Positions 1 through 10,330 of a DNA stretch of 44,775 bases are shown here, one piece after another (the stretch's first letter is position 1; every line of letters starts with the position of its first letter). The notes under the pieces are model-generated. The model made no database searches. It was not told the origin of the DNA and saw only the letters and a list, made by a program, of their open reading frames with translations. The translations under genes and the position numbers were made by a program. Source of the stretch: Acetobacteraceae bacterium. Lineage in GTDB: Bacteria; Pseudomonadota; Alphaproteobacteria; Acetobacterales; Acetobacteraceae. Where the stretch lies: NCBI GenBank assembly GCA_022842185.1, contig JALHQB010000043.1:1-44775 (forward strand). The letters are read 5' to 3'.

Positions 1-48
1 CTATAGATGGGGCGCCTCGGTTCAAAGGGGGCAGAAGGGGTGGGATTC

Positions 49-591
49 ATGCGGCGCGATCTGGCGATGGCCCTGGCGGCGGTGACGCTGCTGGGCGGAT
101 GTGGTGGCAACAGCAGCTTTTCGAACAGCCCGCCGGCGCCCTGCCCACGCATCACGGTGCTGGCCGATGGGGCGGATCTGACGCGCTATCGCCCCGGCGC
201 GGTGCAGGACCTGGCGGCGATGACCGCCGATGCGCGGCTGATCGGCTTCCAGGCGAGCTGCGACTACACCAGCCGGCGGCAATCCGTGGCGGTTGCCGTC
301 AGCGCCATCTTCGACGTGGAACGCGGCCCGGCCGGCGGCGGCCAGCGCAGCGTGACGCTGCCGTGGTTCATCGCGGTGACCGATACCGGCGATGCCCAGG
401 TGATCGACCGTCAGGAATTCGTCACGCCGGTGACCTTCACGGGCAATTCCAGCCGTATCCGGGTGCAGAGCCGCCCGGTGTCGCTGAATTTCCCGGTCGA
501 TGAACGCCGCGTCGAGGAACACAATGTCCGCCTGTCCTTCCAGTTGACCCCGGAGGAACTGGCGACGAATCGGCGCCGCGGCCCGCGATAG
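49..591 (+). CDS. Small predicted lipoprotein
   Basis: 180-aa protein of unknown function, probably anchored in a membrane facing the periplasm. The N-terminus has two arginines, a short hydrophobic stretch and a lipobox LLGGC near residues 14-18, so Cys18 would carry the lipid. After the lipobox comes a low-complexity GGNSS/SNSPP linker and then a soluble domain with two more cysteines (in PCPR and SCDY) that could form a disulfide. The start at 49 was preferred over an in-frame ATG at 7 because it puts the signal peptide at the very N-terminus and follows a purine-rich AGAAGGGG stretch. I do not recognise the domain. It lies 53 bp before the histidine phosphatase and may be co-transcribed with it. 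Confidence 0.75.
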   Translation: MRRDLAMALAAVTLLGGCGGNSSFSNSPPAPCPRITVLADGADLTRYRPGAVQDLAAMTADARLIGFQASCDYTSRRQSVAVAVSAIFDVERGPAGGGQRSVTLPWFIAVTDTGDAQVIDRQEFVTPVTFTGNSSRIRVQSRPVSLNFPVDERRVEEHNVRLSFQLTPEELATNRRRGPR

Positions 592-644
592 GGATCCGCC
601 ACCCGGACGCCGGGCGCGCGTCTTTGGGGCATTGCGTGAAGGCC

Positions 645-1214
645 ATGTTCGAGCAAGGCATCTTCGTCTCGCATCCGGAGGTCGTCATCGACCCCGCGAC
701 CCCGGTGCCGCGCTGGCACCTGGCACCGGAGGGTATTGGGCGCATGCGGCGCCTCGCTTCCGACCCAGGCCTGGAAGGGCTTTCTGCGGTGTGGGCCAGC
801 GGGGAGACGAAGGCCATCGAGGCCGCCGGCATCCTGGCCGCACGCTTCGGCCTGCCGGTCCAGGTGCATCCGGGCCTGGCCGAGATGGATCGATCCAGCA
901 CCGGATACCGCCCGCACGAGGATTTCGAACGGCTGGCGAATGCGTTCTTCGCCCGCCCCGGCGAGAGCGTGGAGGGCTGGGAGCGCGCAGTCGACGCCCA
1001 GGCGCGCATCGTCGCGGCAGCACGGGAGATCGTCGCCGCGCATGCCGGCGGCGGGCTGGCGCTGGTGGGCCATGGCGGCACCGGAACGCTGCTGATGTGT
1101 GCGCTGGCGGGCCTGCCGATCGCGCGTATTCACGACCAGACGCAGTCCGGCTGCACCTGGCGTTTCGCGCTGCGTCCACCAGCGGTGACGCAGGCCTGGC
1201 AGCGTTTCGCGTAA
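645..1214 (+). CDS. Histidine phosphatase family protein
   Basis: 189-aa phosphoglycerate-mutase-like phosphatase. The usual RHG catalytic motif appears as S-H-P in FVSHPEVVIDP, keeping the nucleophilic histidine but changing both neighbours. The second catalytic histidine is in LALVGHGGTGTLL near residue 143. A conserved WASGETKAIEAA segment matches the S-x-x-x-R/K-A-x-x-T-A region of the family, with lysine in place of the usual arginine. Substrate cannot be predicted. The start at 645 gives the compact N-terminus expected just before the first histidine. A TTG at 624 is in frame, and the frame stays open further upstream. It precedes the glycine riboswitch by about 140 bp and is not controlled by it. 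Confidence 0.8.
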   Translation: MFEQGIFVSHPEVVIDPATPVPRWHLAPEGIGRMRRLASDPGLEGLSAVWASGETKAIEAAGILAARFGLPVQVHPGLAEMDRSSTGYRPHEDFERLANAFFARPGESVEGWERAVDAQARIVAAAREIVAAHAGGGLALVGHGGTGTLLMCALAGLPIARIHDQTQSGCTWRFALRPPAVTQAWQRFA

Positions 1215-1267
1215 CGGTGCCCCCTGCGGCCGGATGGTCTGGGGCACGGTGGCACAATGCGGCGAAA

Positions 1268-1285
1268 GGCCCGCCGGAATGGGCC
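1268..1285 (+). terminator. Possible terminator hairpin after the phosphatase gene
   Basis: Short inverted repeat GGCCC / GGGCC with an 8-base loop, about 50 bp after the phosphatase stop and before the riboswitch. There is no T run, so the call rests only on position and symmetry. Confidence 0.3.
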
Positions 1286-1351
1286 CTGCGCGGTGCCTGA
1301 GGGCATGACAAAGCGCTATCGATCTGTCAGGAAGGCGCATCCCGAAGATCC

Positions 1352-1541
1352 CACGCGGGAGAGAGAGGTGGCGACACCTCCGCCGAAGGCGCAACCGGCC
1401 CCCGGAAACGCTCAGGCACAAAGGGCCGCGTGGGGAAGGGGCCTCTGGAAAGCCTGCGGCATGTTCGCCGTGGCACCGACGGAGTAAGGCGAGGCCAACG
1501 CCCCCGCCGAATCTCTCAGGTCCATCAGACAGAGGGGGGCC
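1352..1541 (+). promoter_or_regulatory. Tandem glycine riboswitch (two aptamers)
   Basis: Two consecutive glycine aptamers lie upstream of gcvT. Aptamer 1 (about 1353-1440) has the conserved GGGAGAG strand, CGCCGAAGGCGCAA core and ACGCTCAGGCACAAAGGG closing strand. Aptamer 2 (about 1442-1541) has TCTGGAAAG, GCACCGACGGAGTAAGGCGA, then CGCCGAATCTCTCAGG and CAGACAGAGGGGG. These are the hallmark sequences of the gcvT RNA element (Rfam RF00504), which senses glycine and usually turns on the glycine cleavage operon. The remaining DNA from 1215 to 1352 shows only the short hairpin above and no gene. A promoter must lie there, but no convincing -35/-10 pair is visible. Confidence 0.95.
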
Positions 1542-1558
1542 ACGGACTGAACCCCAGT

Positions 1559-1579
1559 CGCCGCGACAGCGGCGGGAGG
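1559..1579 (+). promoter_or_regulatory. Expression platform candidate and gcvT ribosome binding site
   Basis: A CGCCGC / GCGGCG hairpin (1559-1564 and 1569-1574) runs directly into the GGGAGG Shine-Dalgarno sequence at 1574-1579, 4 bases before the GTG start of gcvT. Its position after the second aptamer suggests translational control by making the ribosome site accessible or not. No run of T follows, so transcription termination is less likely. Confidence 0.5.
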
Positions 1580-1583
1580 CACC

Positions 1584-2723
1584 GTGGCCGATTCGTCGAC
1601 CGAGACCCTGTTCGAAACGCCCCTGGCGTCGCTGCACCGCGAGCTTGGCGGGCGCATGGTGCCCTTCGCGGGGTACCTGATGCCGGTGCAGTACCCGGCC
1701 GGCATCATGGCCGAACACCTGCATTGCCGCGCCGCCGCGTCGCTGTTCGACGTCTCCCACATGGGCCAGGCCGAGCTGATCGGCGAAGGCGCAGCTGCGG
1801 CGCTGGAGCGCGTCACACCCGCCGATGTGCAGTCGCTGAAGCCCGGGCGCCAGAAATACGGACTGCTGACCACCGATGATGGCGGCATCCTGGACGACTT
1901 CATGGTCGCCAATCTCGGCGAACGCCTGTTCCTGGTGGTGAATGCCAGCCGCAAGCATGTTGACCTGCCGCGCATCGAATCGGCGCTCCCGGCCGGCGTC
2001 ACGCTGCGTCCGCTGCCCGACCGCGCGCTGATCGCCTTGCAGGGACCCGGCGCGGTCGCGGCGATTGCGACGCTCGCGCCGGGCATCGCCGAATTGCCGT
2101 TCATGGGTGTCGGTTCGTTCAACATCGCCGGCGTCGCGGCGCTGGTGTCGCGCAGCGGCTATACCGGGGAGGACGGGGTCGAAGTCTCCGTCCCCGCCGA
2201 GCAGGCCGAAGCCTTCGCCCGCGCCGTGCTGGCGCTGCCCGGTGTGCTGCCGGCGGGGCTGGGGGCGCGCGATTCGCTGCGGCTCGAAGCGGGTCTCTGC
2301 CTGTACGGCAACGACATCGACGAGACGACGAGCGCGGTCGAGGCCGCGCTGACCTGGACCATCGGCAAGCGCCGCCGCACCGAATGGAACTTCCCCGGCG
2401 CCGATCGCGTGCGCGACGAACTCGCCAATGGCGCGAAGCGGTTGCGCGTCGGCATCAGGCCCGAGGGGCGCCAGCCGGCACGCGGGCACACGCCAATCCA
2501 CACGCCGGGCGGCGTCGCGCCGCAAGGCGCGCCCGTCAACAGCGCCATCGGCGAGATCACGTCCGGCGGCTTCGGCCCGTCGCTGAACGGCCCGATGGCG
2601 ATGGGCTATGTCGCCCGTGACCACGCCGCCGACGGCACCGCCCTTGAACTCATGGTGCGTGGCAAGGCCCTGCCGGCCGTCGTCGCCCCCATGCCCTTCA
2701 TTCCCCATCGCTACGCTCGCTGA
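1584..2723 (+). CDS. gcvT: Glycine cleavage system T protein (aminomethyltransferase)
   Basis: 379-aa tetrahydrofolate-dependent aminomethyltransferase. It takes the aminomethyl group from lipoylated GcvH and releases methylene-THF and ammonia in the cytoplasm. Family features are VPFAGYLMPVQY near residue 26, FDVSHMGQ at 55-62, GGILDD at 100-105 containing the expected catalytic aspartate, and SRSGYTGEDG at 189-198. Length is close to the E. coli protein (364 aa). The start is GTG, chosen because GGGAGG lies 4 bases upstream and the N-terminus matches the family. It is the first gene of gcvT-gcvH-gcvP-nudix behind a glycine riboswitch, so it should be induced by glycine. No dihydrolipoamide dehydrogenase (L protein) gene is present in the window. 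Confidence 0.97.
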   Translation: MADSSTETLFETPLASLHRELGGRMVPFAGYLMPVQYPAGIMAEHLHCRAAASLFDVSHMGQAELIGEGAAAALERVTPADVQSLKPGRQKYGLLTTDDGGILDDFMVANLGERLFLVVNASRKHVDLPRIESALPAGVTLRPLPDRALIALQGPGAVAAIATLAPGIAELPFMGVGSFNIAGVAALVSRSGYTGEDGVEVSVPAEQAEAFARAVLALPGVLPAGLGARDSLRLEAGLCLYGNDIDETTSAVEAALTWTIGKRRRTEWNFPGADRVRDELANGAKRLRVGIRPEGRQPARGHTPIHTPGGVAPQGAPVNSAIGEITSGGFGPSLNGPMAMGYVARDHAADGTALELMVRGKALPAVVAPMPFIPHRYAR

Positions 2724-2736
2724 AGGATACGCACCG

Positions 2737-3110
2737 ATGTCCGAGACCAAATTCTCCAGGGACCATGAATGGGTGCGGCTGGATGGCGGCGTCGCCACCA
2801 TCGGCATCACCGACCATGCGCAGAACGCGCTGGGCGACGTGGTCTTCGTGGACCTGCCGGAGGTCGGCCGCGAGGTCGCCGCCGGTGAATCCATCGCGGT
2901 GGTGGAAAGCGTGAAGGCGGCGTCGGACGTCTATGCGCCGATCGCCGGCAAGATCGTCGAAGTGAACAGCGCGCTGGGCGAGAATCCCGGCACGATCAAC
3001 GCGGCGCCGACCACCGATGGATGGTTCTTCCGCATCGAGGCGTCCAACCCCGCCGAGGTCGCCGCGCTGATGGATGAAGCCGAATACGCGGCCTTCGTGG
3101 ATACGCTCGC

Positions 3111-3114
<4 letters not shown>
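2737..3114 (+). CDS. gcvH: Glycine cleavage system H protein
   Basis: 125-aa lipoyl carrier protein that shuttles the aminomethyl intermediate between GcvP and GcvT. The lipoylation lysine is Lys60 in [14 protein letters not shown], matching the family motif ESVKAxSD. It begins with the typical FSRDHEWVR stretch. The ATG at 2737 follows a GAAGGA ribosome site and sits 13 bp after gcvT. An in-frame start at 2608 would overlap gcvT by over 100 bp and add a foreign-looking 43-residue extension, so it is rejected. The stop codon overlaps the gcvP start (ATGA), indicating translational coupling. Confidence 0.97.
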
Positions 3115-5992
<2,878 letters not shown>

Positions 5993-5996
<4 letters not shown>

Positions 5997-6556
5997 CCAC
6001 GCTCAAACCCTGGACCGTCACCGCCAGCCGAATCGTGCTGGCGGATCGCTGGATCCGCGTGCGCGCGGACAGCTGCGTCGCCGCCAATGGCGACGCGATC
6101 GACCCGTTCTACATCCTGGAATATGCGGATTGGGTGCATGTCGTGGCGCTGACCGACGATGACCGGCTGGTGATGAACCGCCAATACCGCCACGGGGCAG
6201 GGGAGGTGCATCTCGAACTCCCCGGCGGCGTGATGGATGCCGCCGATGGCGGTGACCCCATCATCGCCGGCCGGCGCGAATTCCAGGAGGAGACCGGCTA
6301 CGCCGCGCGCGAATTCCGCCGCGTGGTCAGCCTGCGGCCGAACCCCGCGACGCATACCAACCGCGTGCATACGGTACTCGCCCTGGGCGCGCAGCCCAAT
6401 GGCGTGCAGTCCTTCGACAATGGGGAGGAGATCGCCGTCGAGCTGATCCCCGTCGACGATCTGTTGCGGCTGATCCAGGAAGGGGGGGTGCAGCAATCGA
6501 CGCATGTCGCGTCGCTGCTGCTGGCGCTGGCCGCGGCGGGGCGGGTGACGTTCTGA
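5993..6556 (+). CDS. NUDIX hydrolase, ADP-ribose pyrophosphatase-like
   Basis: 187-aa predicted nucleoside-diphosphate-X hydrolase. A Nudix box is visible as [12 protein letters not shown] followed by [10 protein letters not shown] (REFQEE from about residue 95). The second half is canonical, while the spacing in the first half is a few residues longer than the usual G-x5-E-x7-RE. N-terminal [17 protein letters not shown] resembles the ADP-sugar pyrophosphatase group. The frame runs open far upstream inside gcvP, but the ATG at 5993 overlaps the gcvP stop as ATGA and starts a sensible domain. It is the fourth gene of the riboswitch operon. The true substrate is unknown and the link to glycine metabolism is unexplained. 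Confidence 0.88.
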
Positions 6557-6620
6557 TGGTCGGTGTGGGTCACGCCCCCGGCTTCTGGCGCGCCCAGGGA
6601 GTCCGCGAGGGCTGACGTTG

Positions 6621-6638
6621 CGCGCCGCCATCGGCGCG
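6621..6638 (+). terminator. Hairpin after the gcv-nudix operon
   Basis: Perfect CGCGCCG / CGGCGCG inverted repeat with a 4-base loop, 65 bp after the nudix stop and 50 bp before the TRAP receptor gene. There is no T run, so it could also be a leader structure of the next gene. Confidence 0.4.
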
Positions 6639-6687
6639 GCCATTCTGGCGCCATCCGGGCCAAAGCCCCGTGGGAGGAAGACCAGGA

Positions 6688-7779
6688 ATGGATCGTCGTC
6701 GTTTCGTCGCCGGGGGCGCTGCCGGCGCCGCCATGGCAACCGTTGCCGCACCGGCCCTTGCGCAAACCCAGCCGCGCATCCGCTGGCGTTGCCCCGGCAG
6801 TTTCCCCAAGTCGCTCGATACGCTGTACGGCACGCAGGAACATATCTGCCGCCGGGTCTCGGAGATCACCGAGGGCGCCTTCCAGATCCAGCCCTTTGCG
6901 CCGGGCGAAATCGTCCCGGCCCTGCAGGTGCTCGATGCGGTGGGGCAGGGGTCGGTCGAGATCGGCTACTCCGCGCCCTATTACTACAACGGCAAGGACC
7001 CCTCGCTGGCCTTCGGGTCGGTCGTGCCCTTCGGGCTGAACTCGCGCCAGCAATTCGCCTGGTGGCACAATGGCGGCGGCCAGGAGCTGATGACGCCGGT
7101 GTTCCGCGACCAGGGCGTGCGCGCCATCATGGCCGGCAATACGGGCGCGCAGATGGGCGGCTGGTTCCGCAAGGAAATCCGTACTGTCGAGGATCTGCGC
7201 GGGTTGAAGTTCCGCGTCGCCGGCTATGCGGGGGACGTGCTGGCGAAGCTCGGTGCCGTGCCGCAGCAGCTTGGCGGGGCGGACATCTACCCGGCGCTGG
7301 AACGTGGCGTGATCGACGGTGCCGAATGGGTCGGGCCCTATGACGATGAGAAGCTCGGCTTCAACCGTGTCGCCCAGTACTACTACTTCCCCGGCTGGTG
7401 GGAACCGAGCGCATCGCTGACGATGATGGTCAACCTGGCCGCCTGGGAGGGCCTGCCCCCGCAATTCAAGGCGGCACTCGAGACGGCCTGCCATGAAGGC
7501 TACATCTTCATGACCGGGCGGTACGACGCGTTGAACCCGCCGGCGCTGCGGCGGCTGATCGCATCGGGCACGCAGCTGCGTCAGTGGCCGCGCGACGTGC
7601 TCGCCGCCTGCTATCGCGGGACGCAGGAACTCTATGCCGAGCTCGGCGCCCGCAACGCCCGGTTCAAGGAAATCCACGCGCAGTGGGACCGCTTCCGCCT
7701 GGACCAGCAGACCTGGTTCCGGGTGGTGGAGGACAGCTTCGCCAATTCCGTGGCGCAACTGTCGGCGCAGCAGCGCTAG
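6688..7779 (+). CDS. TRAP transporter substrate-binding protein (DctP family)
   Basis: 363-aa periplasmic receptor of the TRAP type, which feeds carboxylates to a DctQM membrane pair. The N-terminus MDRRRFVAGGAAG followed by a hydrophobic run and APALAQ is a Tat signal peptide with predicted cleavage after ALA. Family hallmarks are RFKVAGYAGDVLAKLG-like residues (here LKFRVAGYAGDVLAKLG), GADIYPALERGVIDGAEWVGP and YYYFPGWWEPS. These resemble the TakP branch that binds 2-oxo acids, so a keto- or hydroxy-acid ligand is likely but unproven. The start at 6688 has an AGGA ribosome site and places the twin arginines at the N-terminus. No DctQ or DctM gene is nearby, so it is an orphan receptor. Confidence 0.88.
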   Translation: MDRRRFVAGGAAGAAMATVAAPALAQTQPRIRWRCPGSFPKSLDTLYGTQEHICRRVSEITEGAFQIQPFAPGEIVPALQVLDAVGQGSVEIGYSAPYYYNGKDPSLAFGSVVPFGLNSRQQFAWWHNGGGQELMTPVFRDQGVRAIMAGNTGAQMGGWFRKEIRTVEDLRGLKFRVAGYAGDVLAKLGAVPQQLGGADIYPALERGVIDGAEWVGPYDDEKLGFNRVAQYYYFPGWWEPSASLTMMVNLAAWEGLPPQFKAALETACHEGYIFMTGRYDALNPPALRRLIASGTQLRQWPRDVLAACYRGTQELYAELGARNARFKEIHAQWDRFRLDQQTWFRVVEDSFANSVAQLSAQQR

Positions 7780-7795
7780 CGATCCGCGACTGATG

Positions 7796-7822
7796 CCGGC
7801 GGCTCGGGACCCGGGCCGCCGG
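7796..7822 (+). terminator. Hairpin after the TRAP receptor gene
   Basis: CCGGCGGC (7796-7803) pairs with GCCGCCGG (7815-7822) around an 11-base loop, 16 bp after the stop. No T run. It sits directly before the tandem palindromic repeat. Confidence 0.45.
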
Positions 7823-7826
7823 TCAC

Positions 7827-7890
7827 GCTCTACGCCCTTGTTCGAGCGAGCATCTTCACGCGCCTGACTGATTCCAGTCAGGCCCGATCT
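7827..7890 (+). repeat. Palindromic intergenic element, copy 1 (tandem unit A)
   Basis: 64-bp unit made of a leader GCTCTACGCCCTTGTT..GAGCATCTTC and a hairpin CGCGCCTGACTG-ATTC-CAGTCAGGCCCG with one mismatch in the arms. It differs from the directly following unit at only three positions. Same family as the copies at 15926, 22993, 24187, 28021 and 40501. Confidence 0.9.
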
Positions 7891-7960
7891 GCTCTACGCC
7901 CTTGTTTGATCGAGCATCTTCACGCGCCTGACTGATTCCAGTCAGGCGCGATCTGCTCTA
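7891..7960 (+). repeat. Palindromic intergenic element, copy 2 (tandem unit B)
   Basis: Second 64-bp unit plus a terminal GCTCTA that repeats the beginning of the unit. The hairpin arms CGCGCCTGACTG and CAGTCAGGCGCG are perfectly complementary around the loop ATTC. The final CTA at 7958-7960 is, on the other strand, the TAG stop of the DUF445 gene, so the element reaches into the coding end. Confidence 0.92.
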
Positions 7961-9241
7961 ACTCGCCACGCGCCCGAACACCGCGCTCAGCACCGCGAAC
8001 AGCACCCCGCCGGCGAGGAACCCCACCAGCGTCCCGTTGATCCGCACGTATTGCAGGTCCGCGCCCACGCGCAGCTCGATCTTGTCGGCCGCCGCCGTCG
8101 CATCCCAATTGCCAACCACGCCGGCGATGAAATCCGACAGCTGCGCCTGGCCGCTTGGCAGCAGCGTCAGCAGGATGCCTTCGACAGCCTGGTTCAGCCG
8201 GTCGCGTGCCGCCGGGTCGTCGGCCAACAGCGTGCCCGCATTGACGAAGATGCCCGACAGCAGGGTGACGGTGCGCCCATCCGGCCGCGCGGCATCGGCC
8301 ACCATCGCCGCGCGCAGCCGCCCCCAGACATCCAGCAGCCAGACCGCGACGGACGGGTGCGCCAGCGCTTCCCGCAGCACGCGCCCGATGGCGGCGGCGC
8401 GCTCGGGGTCGGTCTCCAGACGCTCGATCTCATGGCCCAGCCATTCGGCGAAAGCGGCGCGCAGGTCGGAATCCTCGGGTTCGACCTTGCCGAGCTCGGT
8501 GTTGATCGCGCCCAGGATGCGCTTGGCGACGGTAGCCCCCGCCAGCCAGCCGATCACGGCGCCACCCTCGGCGCGGATGCGGGCTTCGATCACGCCGCGC
8601 AGCGCATCCTCCCGCGCCGTCAGCAGCACCTTCAACTGGCCGATCGCCAGGCTGAACACCTCCTGGTGGCGGCCGGATGCGACGAAGGCGCGCAACACGC
8701 GCGCAACCAGTCGCGCCCCGGCCGGGCCCGAGACGATGCGTGGCAGCAGCCGCACCAGCAGCTTGCGCGCCCGGCCGTCCTCCAGGCTCGCGACCAGCTT
8801 CGGCAGGCTGCGCGCCAAGGCCATCGCCGCCGGGCGCGACGCCGCCGGGTCGGCGAGGAAGCGCTGCAGGATGCGCGCGAGGTCGAGCTGCGCGATGACC
8901 CGCCGCACCTCGGATTCGGTGAAGACATGCGACGAGACGAAGCGCCCCAGCGCGCGGCCCAGCCGTTCCTTCTGGTTCGGCACGATCGCGGTGTGCGGGA
9001 TGGGGATGCCGAGCGGATGGCGGAACAGCGCCGTCACCGCGAACCAATCGGCCAGGCCGCCCACTACCCCGGCCTTCGCCGAGGCCTGAAGCAGGTCCGT
9101 CCAGTACCCCCCCGGCATCCAATAGGTGCCGACCAGCAGCCCCCCCATCGCCAGCAACATGCCGGTGGCGAACAGCTTGTGGCGCCGCAGGCTGCGGCGA
9201 AGGTCGGCATCGGGGTCGGGGATCGCGGGGCTGCCTTGCAT
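7958..9241 (-). CDS. DUF445 family membrane protein
   Basis: 427-aa protein of the DUF445 (YjiN-like) family, function unknown. An N-terminal membrane segment (FATGMLLAMGGLLVGTYW) is followed by the family signature AGVVGGLADWFAVTALFRHPLG near residues 58-79 and IPIPHTAIVPNQKERLG. Then comes a long, mostly helical middle part. A second membrane helix lies at the C-terminus (NGTLVGFLAGGVLFAVLSAVFG). Both ends are therefore in the inner membrane with a large domain between them. It is divergent from the zinc uptake operon, 66 bp apart, and its stop codon is supplied by the flanking palindromic repeat. Confidence 0.9.
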   Translation of the reverse strand: MQGSPAIPDPDADLRRSLRRHKLFATGMLLAMGGLLVGTYWMPGGYWTDLLQASAKAGVVGGLADWFAVTALFRHPLGIPIPHTAIVPNQKERLGRALGRFVSSHVFTESEVRRVIAQLDLARILQRFLADPAASRPAAMALARSLPKLVASLEDGRARKLLVRLLPRIVSGPAGARLVARVLRAFVASGRHQEVFSLAIGQLKVLLTAREDALRGVIEARIRAEGGAVIGWLAGATVAKRILGAINTELGKVEPEDSDLRAAFAEWLGHEIERLETDPERAAAIGRVLREALAHPSVAVWLLDVWGRLRAAMVADAARPDGRTVTLLSGIFVNAGTLLADDPAARDRLNQAVEGILLTLLPSGQAQLSDFIAGVVGNWDATAAADKIELRVGADLQYVRINGTLVGFLAGGVLFAVLSAVFGRVAS

Positions 9242-9290
9242 CGCCTGCGGAGATAAGGCCCCGCGCCGCCCTTGCCCAGCGGGCAGCGCA

Positions 9291-9304
9291 TGTTACATCA
9301 TAAC
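9291..9304. promoter_or_regulatory. Predicted Zur (zinc uptake regulator) operator
   Basis: TGTTACATCATAAC contains the inverted repeat GTTAY-N3-RTAAC, matching the known alphaproteobacterial Zur box pattern around GTTATANTATAAC. It lies 3 bp before the small ORF and about 120 bp before znuC. Zur with zinc bound would repress the operon. Being between divergent genes, it could also influence the DUF445 gene. Confidence 0.7.
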
Positions 9305-9307
9305 GCC

Positions 9308-9427
9308 ATGGTGACCCGGCTGCCCGACCCCCTTGCTCTGTCCGCCTCCGCCGCGTCGCGGCTGGTGCTGGCGGGCGGCGTGGCGGCGCTGGTCTGGGCG
9401 GGCGTGGCCTGGGCCATGGCGGCATGA
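9308..9427 (+). CDS. 39-aa membrane peptide at the head of the zinc operon
   Basis: Short ORF coding a 39-residue peptide with one predicted membrane helix (LVLAGGVAALVWAGVAWAMA) after a short N-terminal part MVTRLPDPLALSASAASR. Its stop TGA overlaps the znuC start as ATGA, implying translational coupling. The start codon is only 3 bp from the Zur box, so the transcript would be leaderless or nearly so. No ribosome site is visible. Function unknown; it could be a small subunit of the transporter or simply a leader that delivers ribosomes to znuC. Confidence 0.55.
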   Translation: MVTRLPDPLALSASAASRLVLAGGVAALVWAGVAWAMAA

Positions 9428-10167
9428 CCACCCTGCGCAGCCCCGCCGGCATCAGGCTGGACAATCTGACGCTGACGCATGGGCGGCGCGCCGCCGTGCA
9501 TCACGTCTCGGGCCGCTTCGCGCCCGGCAGCCTTACTGCCGTCGTCGGACCGAATGGCGCGGGCAAGACCACGCTGCTGCGTGCGCTCGCCGGGCTGCAC
9601 AAGCCAGACAGCGGCACGATCGCCCATGAAGGTGCCGCGCGCATCGCCCTGCTGCCGCAGCTCGCGGCGTTGGATCGCGCTTTCCCGATCGCTTGCCTGG
9701 ACGTGGTGATGCAGGGGCTGTGGCCGCGGCTCGGCGCCTTCCGCGGCGCATCCGCCGGCGACCGGATCTTGGCTGAACAGGCGCTTGCCGCCGTGGGACT
9801 TTCGGGGTTCGAGAAGCGCCCTGTCGGCTCGCTCTCGGCCGGGCAGACGCAGCGACTGTTGTTCGCGCGGCTGCTGGTGCAGGACGCCGACATCCTGCTG
9901 CTGGACGAACCCTTCAATGCCGTCGATGCGCGCACCTCGGCCGACCTTCTGCGGCTGGTGCGGGATTGGCACGGGCAGGGGCGTACGGTGGTGGCGGTGC
10001 TGCACGACCTTGACCTGGTTGCGCGTGAATTTCCCGACACGCTGCTGATCGCGCGGGACGCCATCGCATGGGGCGCGACCGGGGATGCGTTGTGCGCGGC
10101 CAATCGGCTGAAGGCGCGGATGATGGCGGAAGCCTGGGCGGACGATGCGGAAGCCTGCGCTGCGTGA
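9424..10167 (+). CDS. znuC: Zinc ABC transporter ATP-binding protein
   Basis: 247-aa ATPase of a metal ABC importer. Walker A GPNGAGKTT is at 42-50, the signature SLSAGQ at 136-141 and Walker B DILLLDEP at 156-163, with the H-loop in VVAVLHDLD. A metal role comes from the family resemblance, the downstream metal permease and the Zur box upstream. Zinc is therefore more likely than manganese or iron. It follows the 39-aa peptide with a 4-bp overlap. The partner permease lies 237 bp downstream, beyond an inverted repeat block. The periplasmic zinc-binding protein znuA and the zur gene are not in the window. Confidence 0.9.
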   Translation: MTTLRSPAGIRLDNLTLTHGRRAAVHHVSGRFAPGSLTAVVGPNGAGKTTLLRALAGLHKPDSGTIAHEGAARIALLPQLAALDRAFPIACLDVVMQGLWPRLGAFRGASAGDRILAEQALAAVGLSGFEKRPVGSLSAGQTQRLLFARLLVQDADILLLDEPFNAVDARTSADLLRLVRDWHGQGRTVVAVLHDLDLVAREFPDTLLIARDAIAWGATGDALCAANRLKARMMAEAWADDAEACAA

Positions 10168-10171
10168 TTCC

Positions 10172-10233
10172 TGAGAGGGGCTTTGCCCCTCCCAGACCCT
10201 TCCCACCAAAGGCTTAAGGCCTTTGGAAACCTC
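10172..10233 (+). repeat. Inverted repeat, left copy, between znuC and znuB
   Basis: About 60-bp unit containing a small hairpin AGGGG-CTTTG-CCCCT and a near-palindromic core CCAAAGGCTTAAGGCCTTTGG. It is repeated in reverse orientation at 10331-10395 with roughly 80 percent identity by eye, including a 22-base stretch that is identical. Confidence 0.88.
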
Positions 10234-10236
10234 AAC

Positions 10237-10284
10237 CTTGGCGCCCGTCATGTCAGAACTTGTCCGGCGTCATCCGGCGCCAAG
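10237..10284. repeat. Inner inverted repeat CTTGGCGCC / GGCGCCAAG
   Basis: Perfect 9-bp arms at 10237-10245 and 10276-10284, nested inside the two outer inverted copies. In RNA the whole block could form one long branched stem. Confidence 0.7.
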
Positions 10285-10330
10285 ATTCGTCGCTGATCCC
10301 CTGGCGTCCAACCCCCCGGGCCATGGCCAA

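Noticed and set aside
411..2894. 827-aa open frame on the - strand across the lipoprotein, phosphatase and gcvT
   Set aside because: Antisense shadow of well-supported genes in very GC-rich DNA; low-complexity Arg/Ala/Gly-rich translation without domains.
7827..7960. Tandem repeats as a mini CRISPR array
   Set aside because: The two units abut without unique spacers and the repeat is a palindromic dispersed element; no cas genes.
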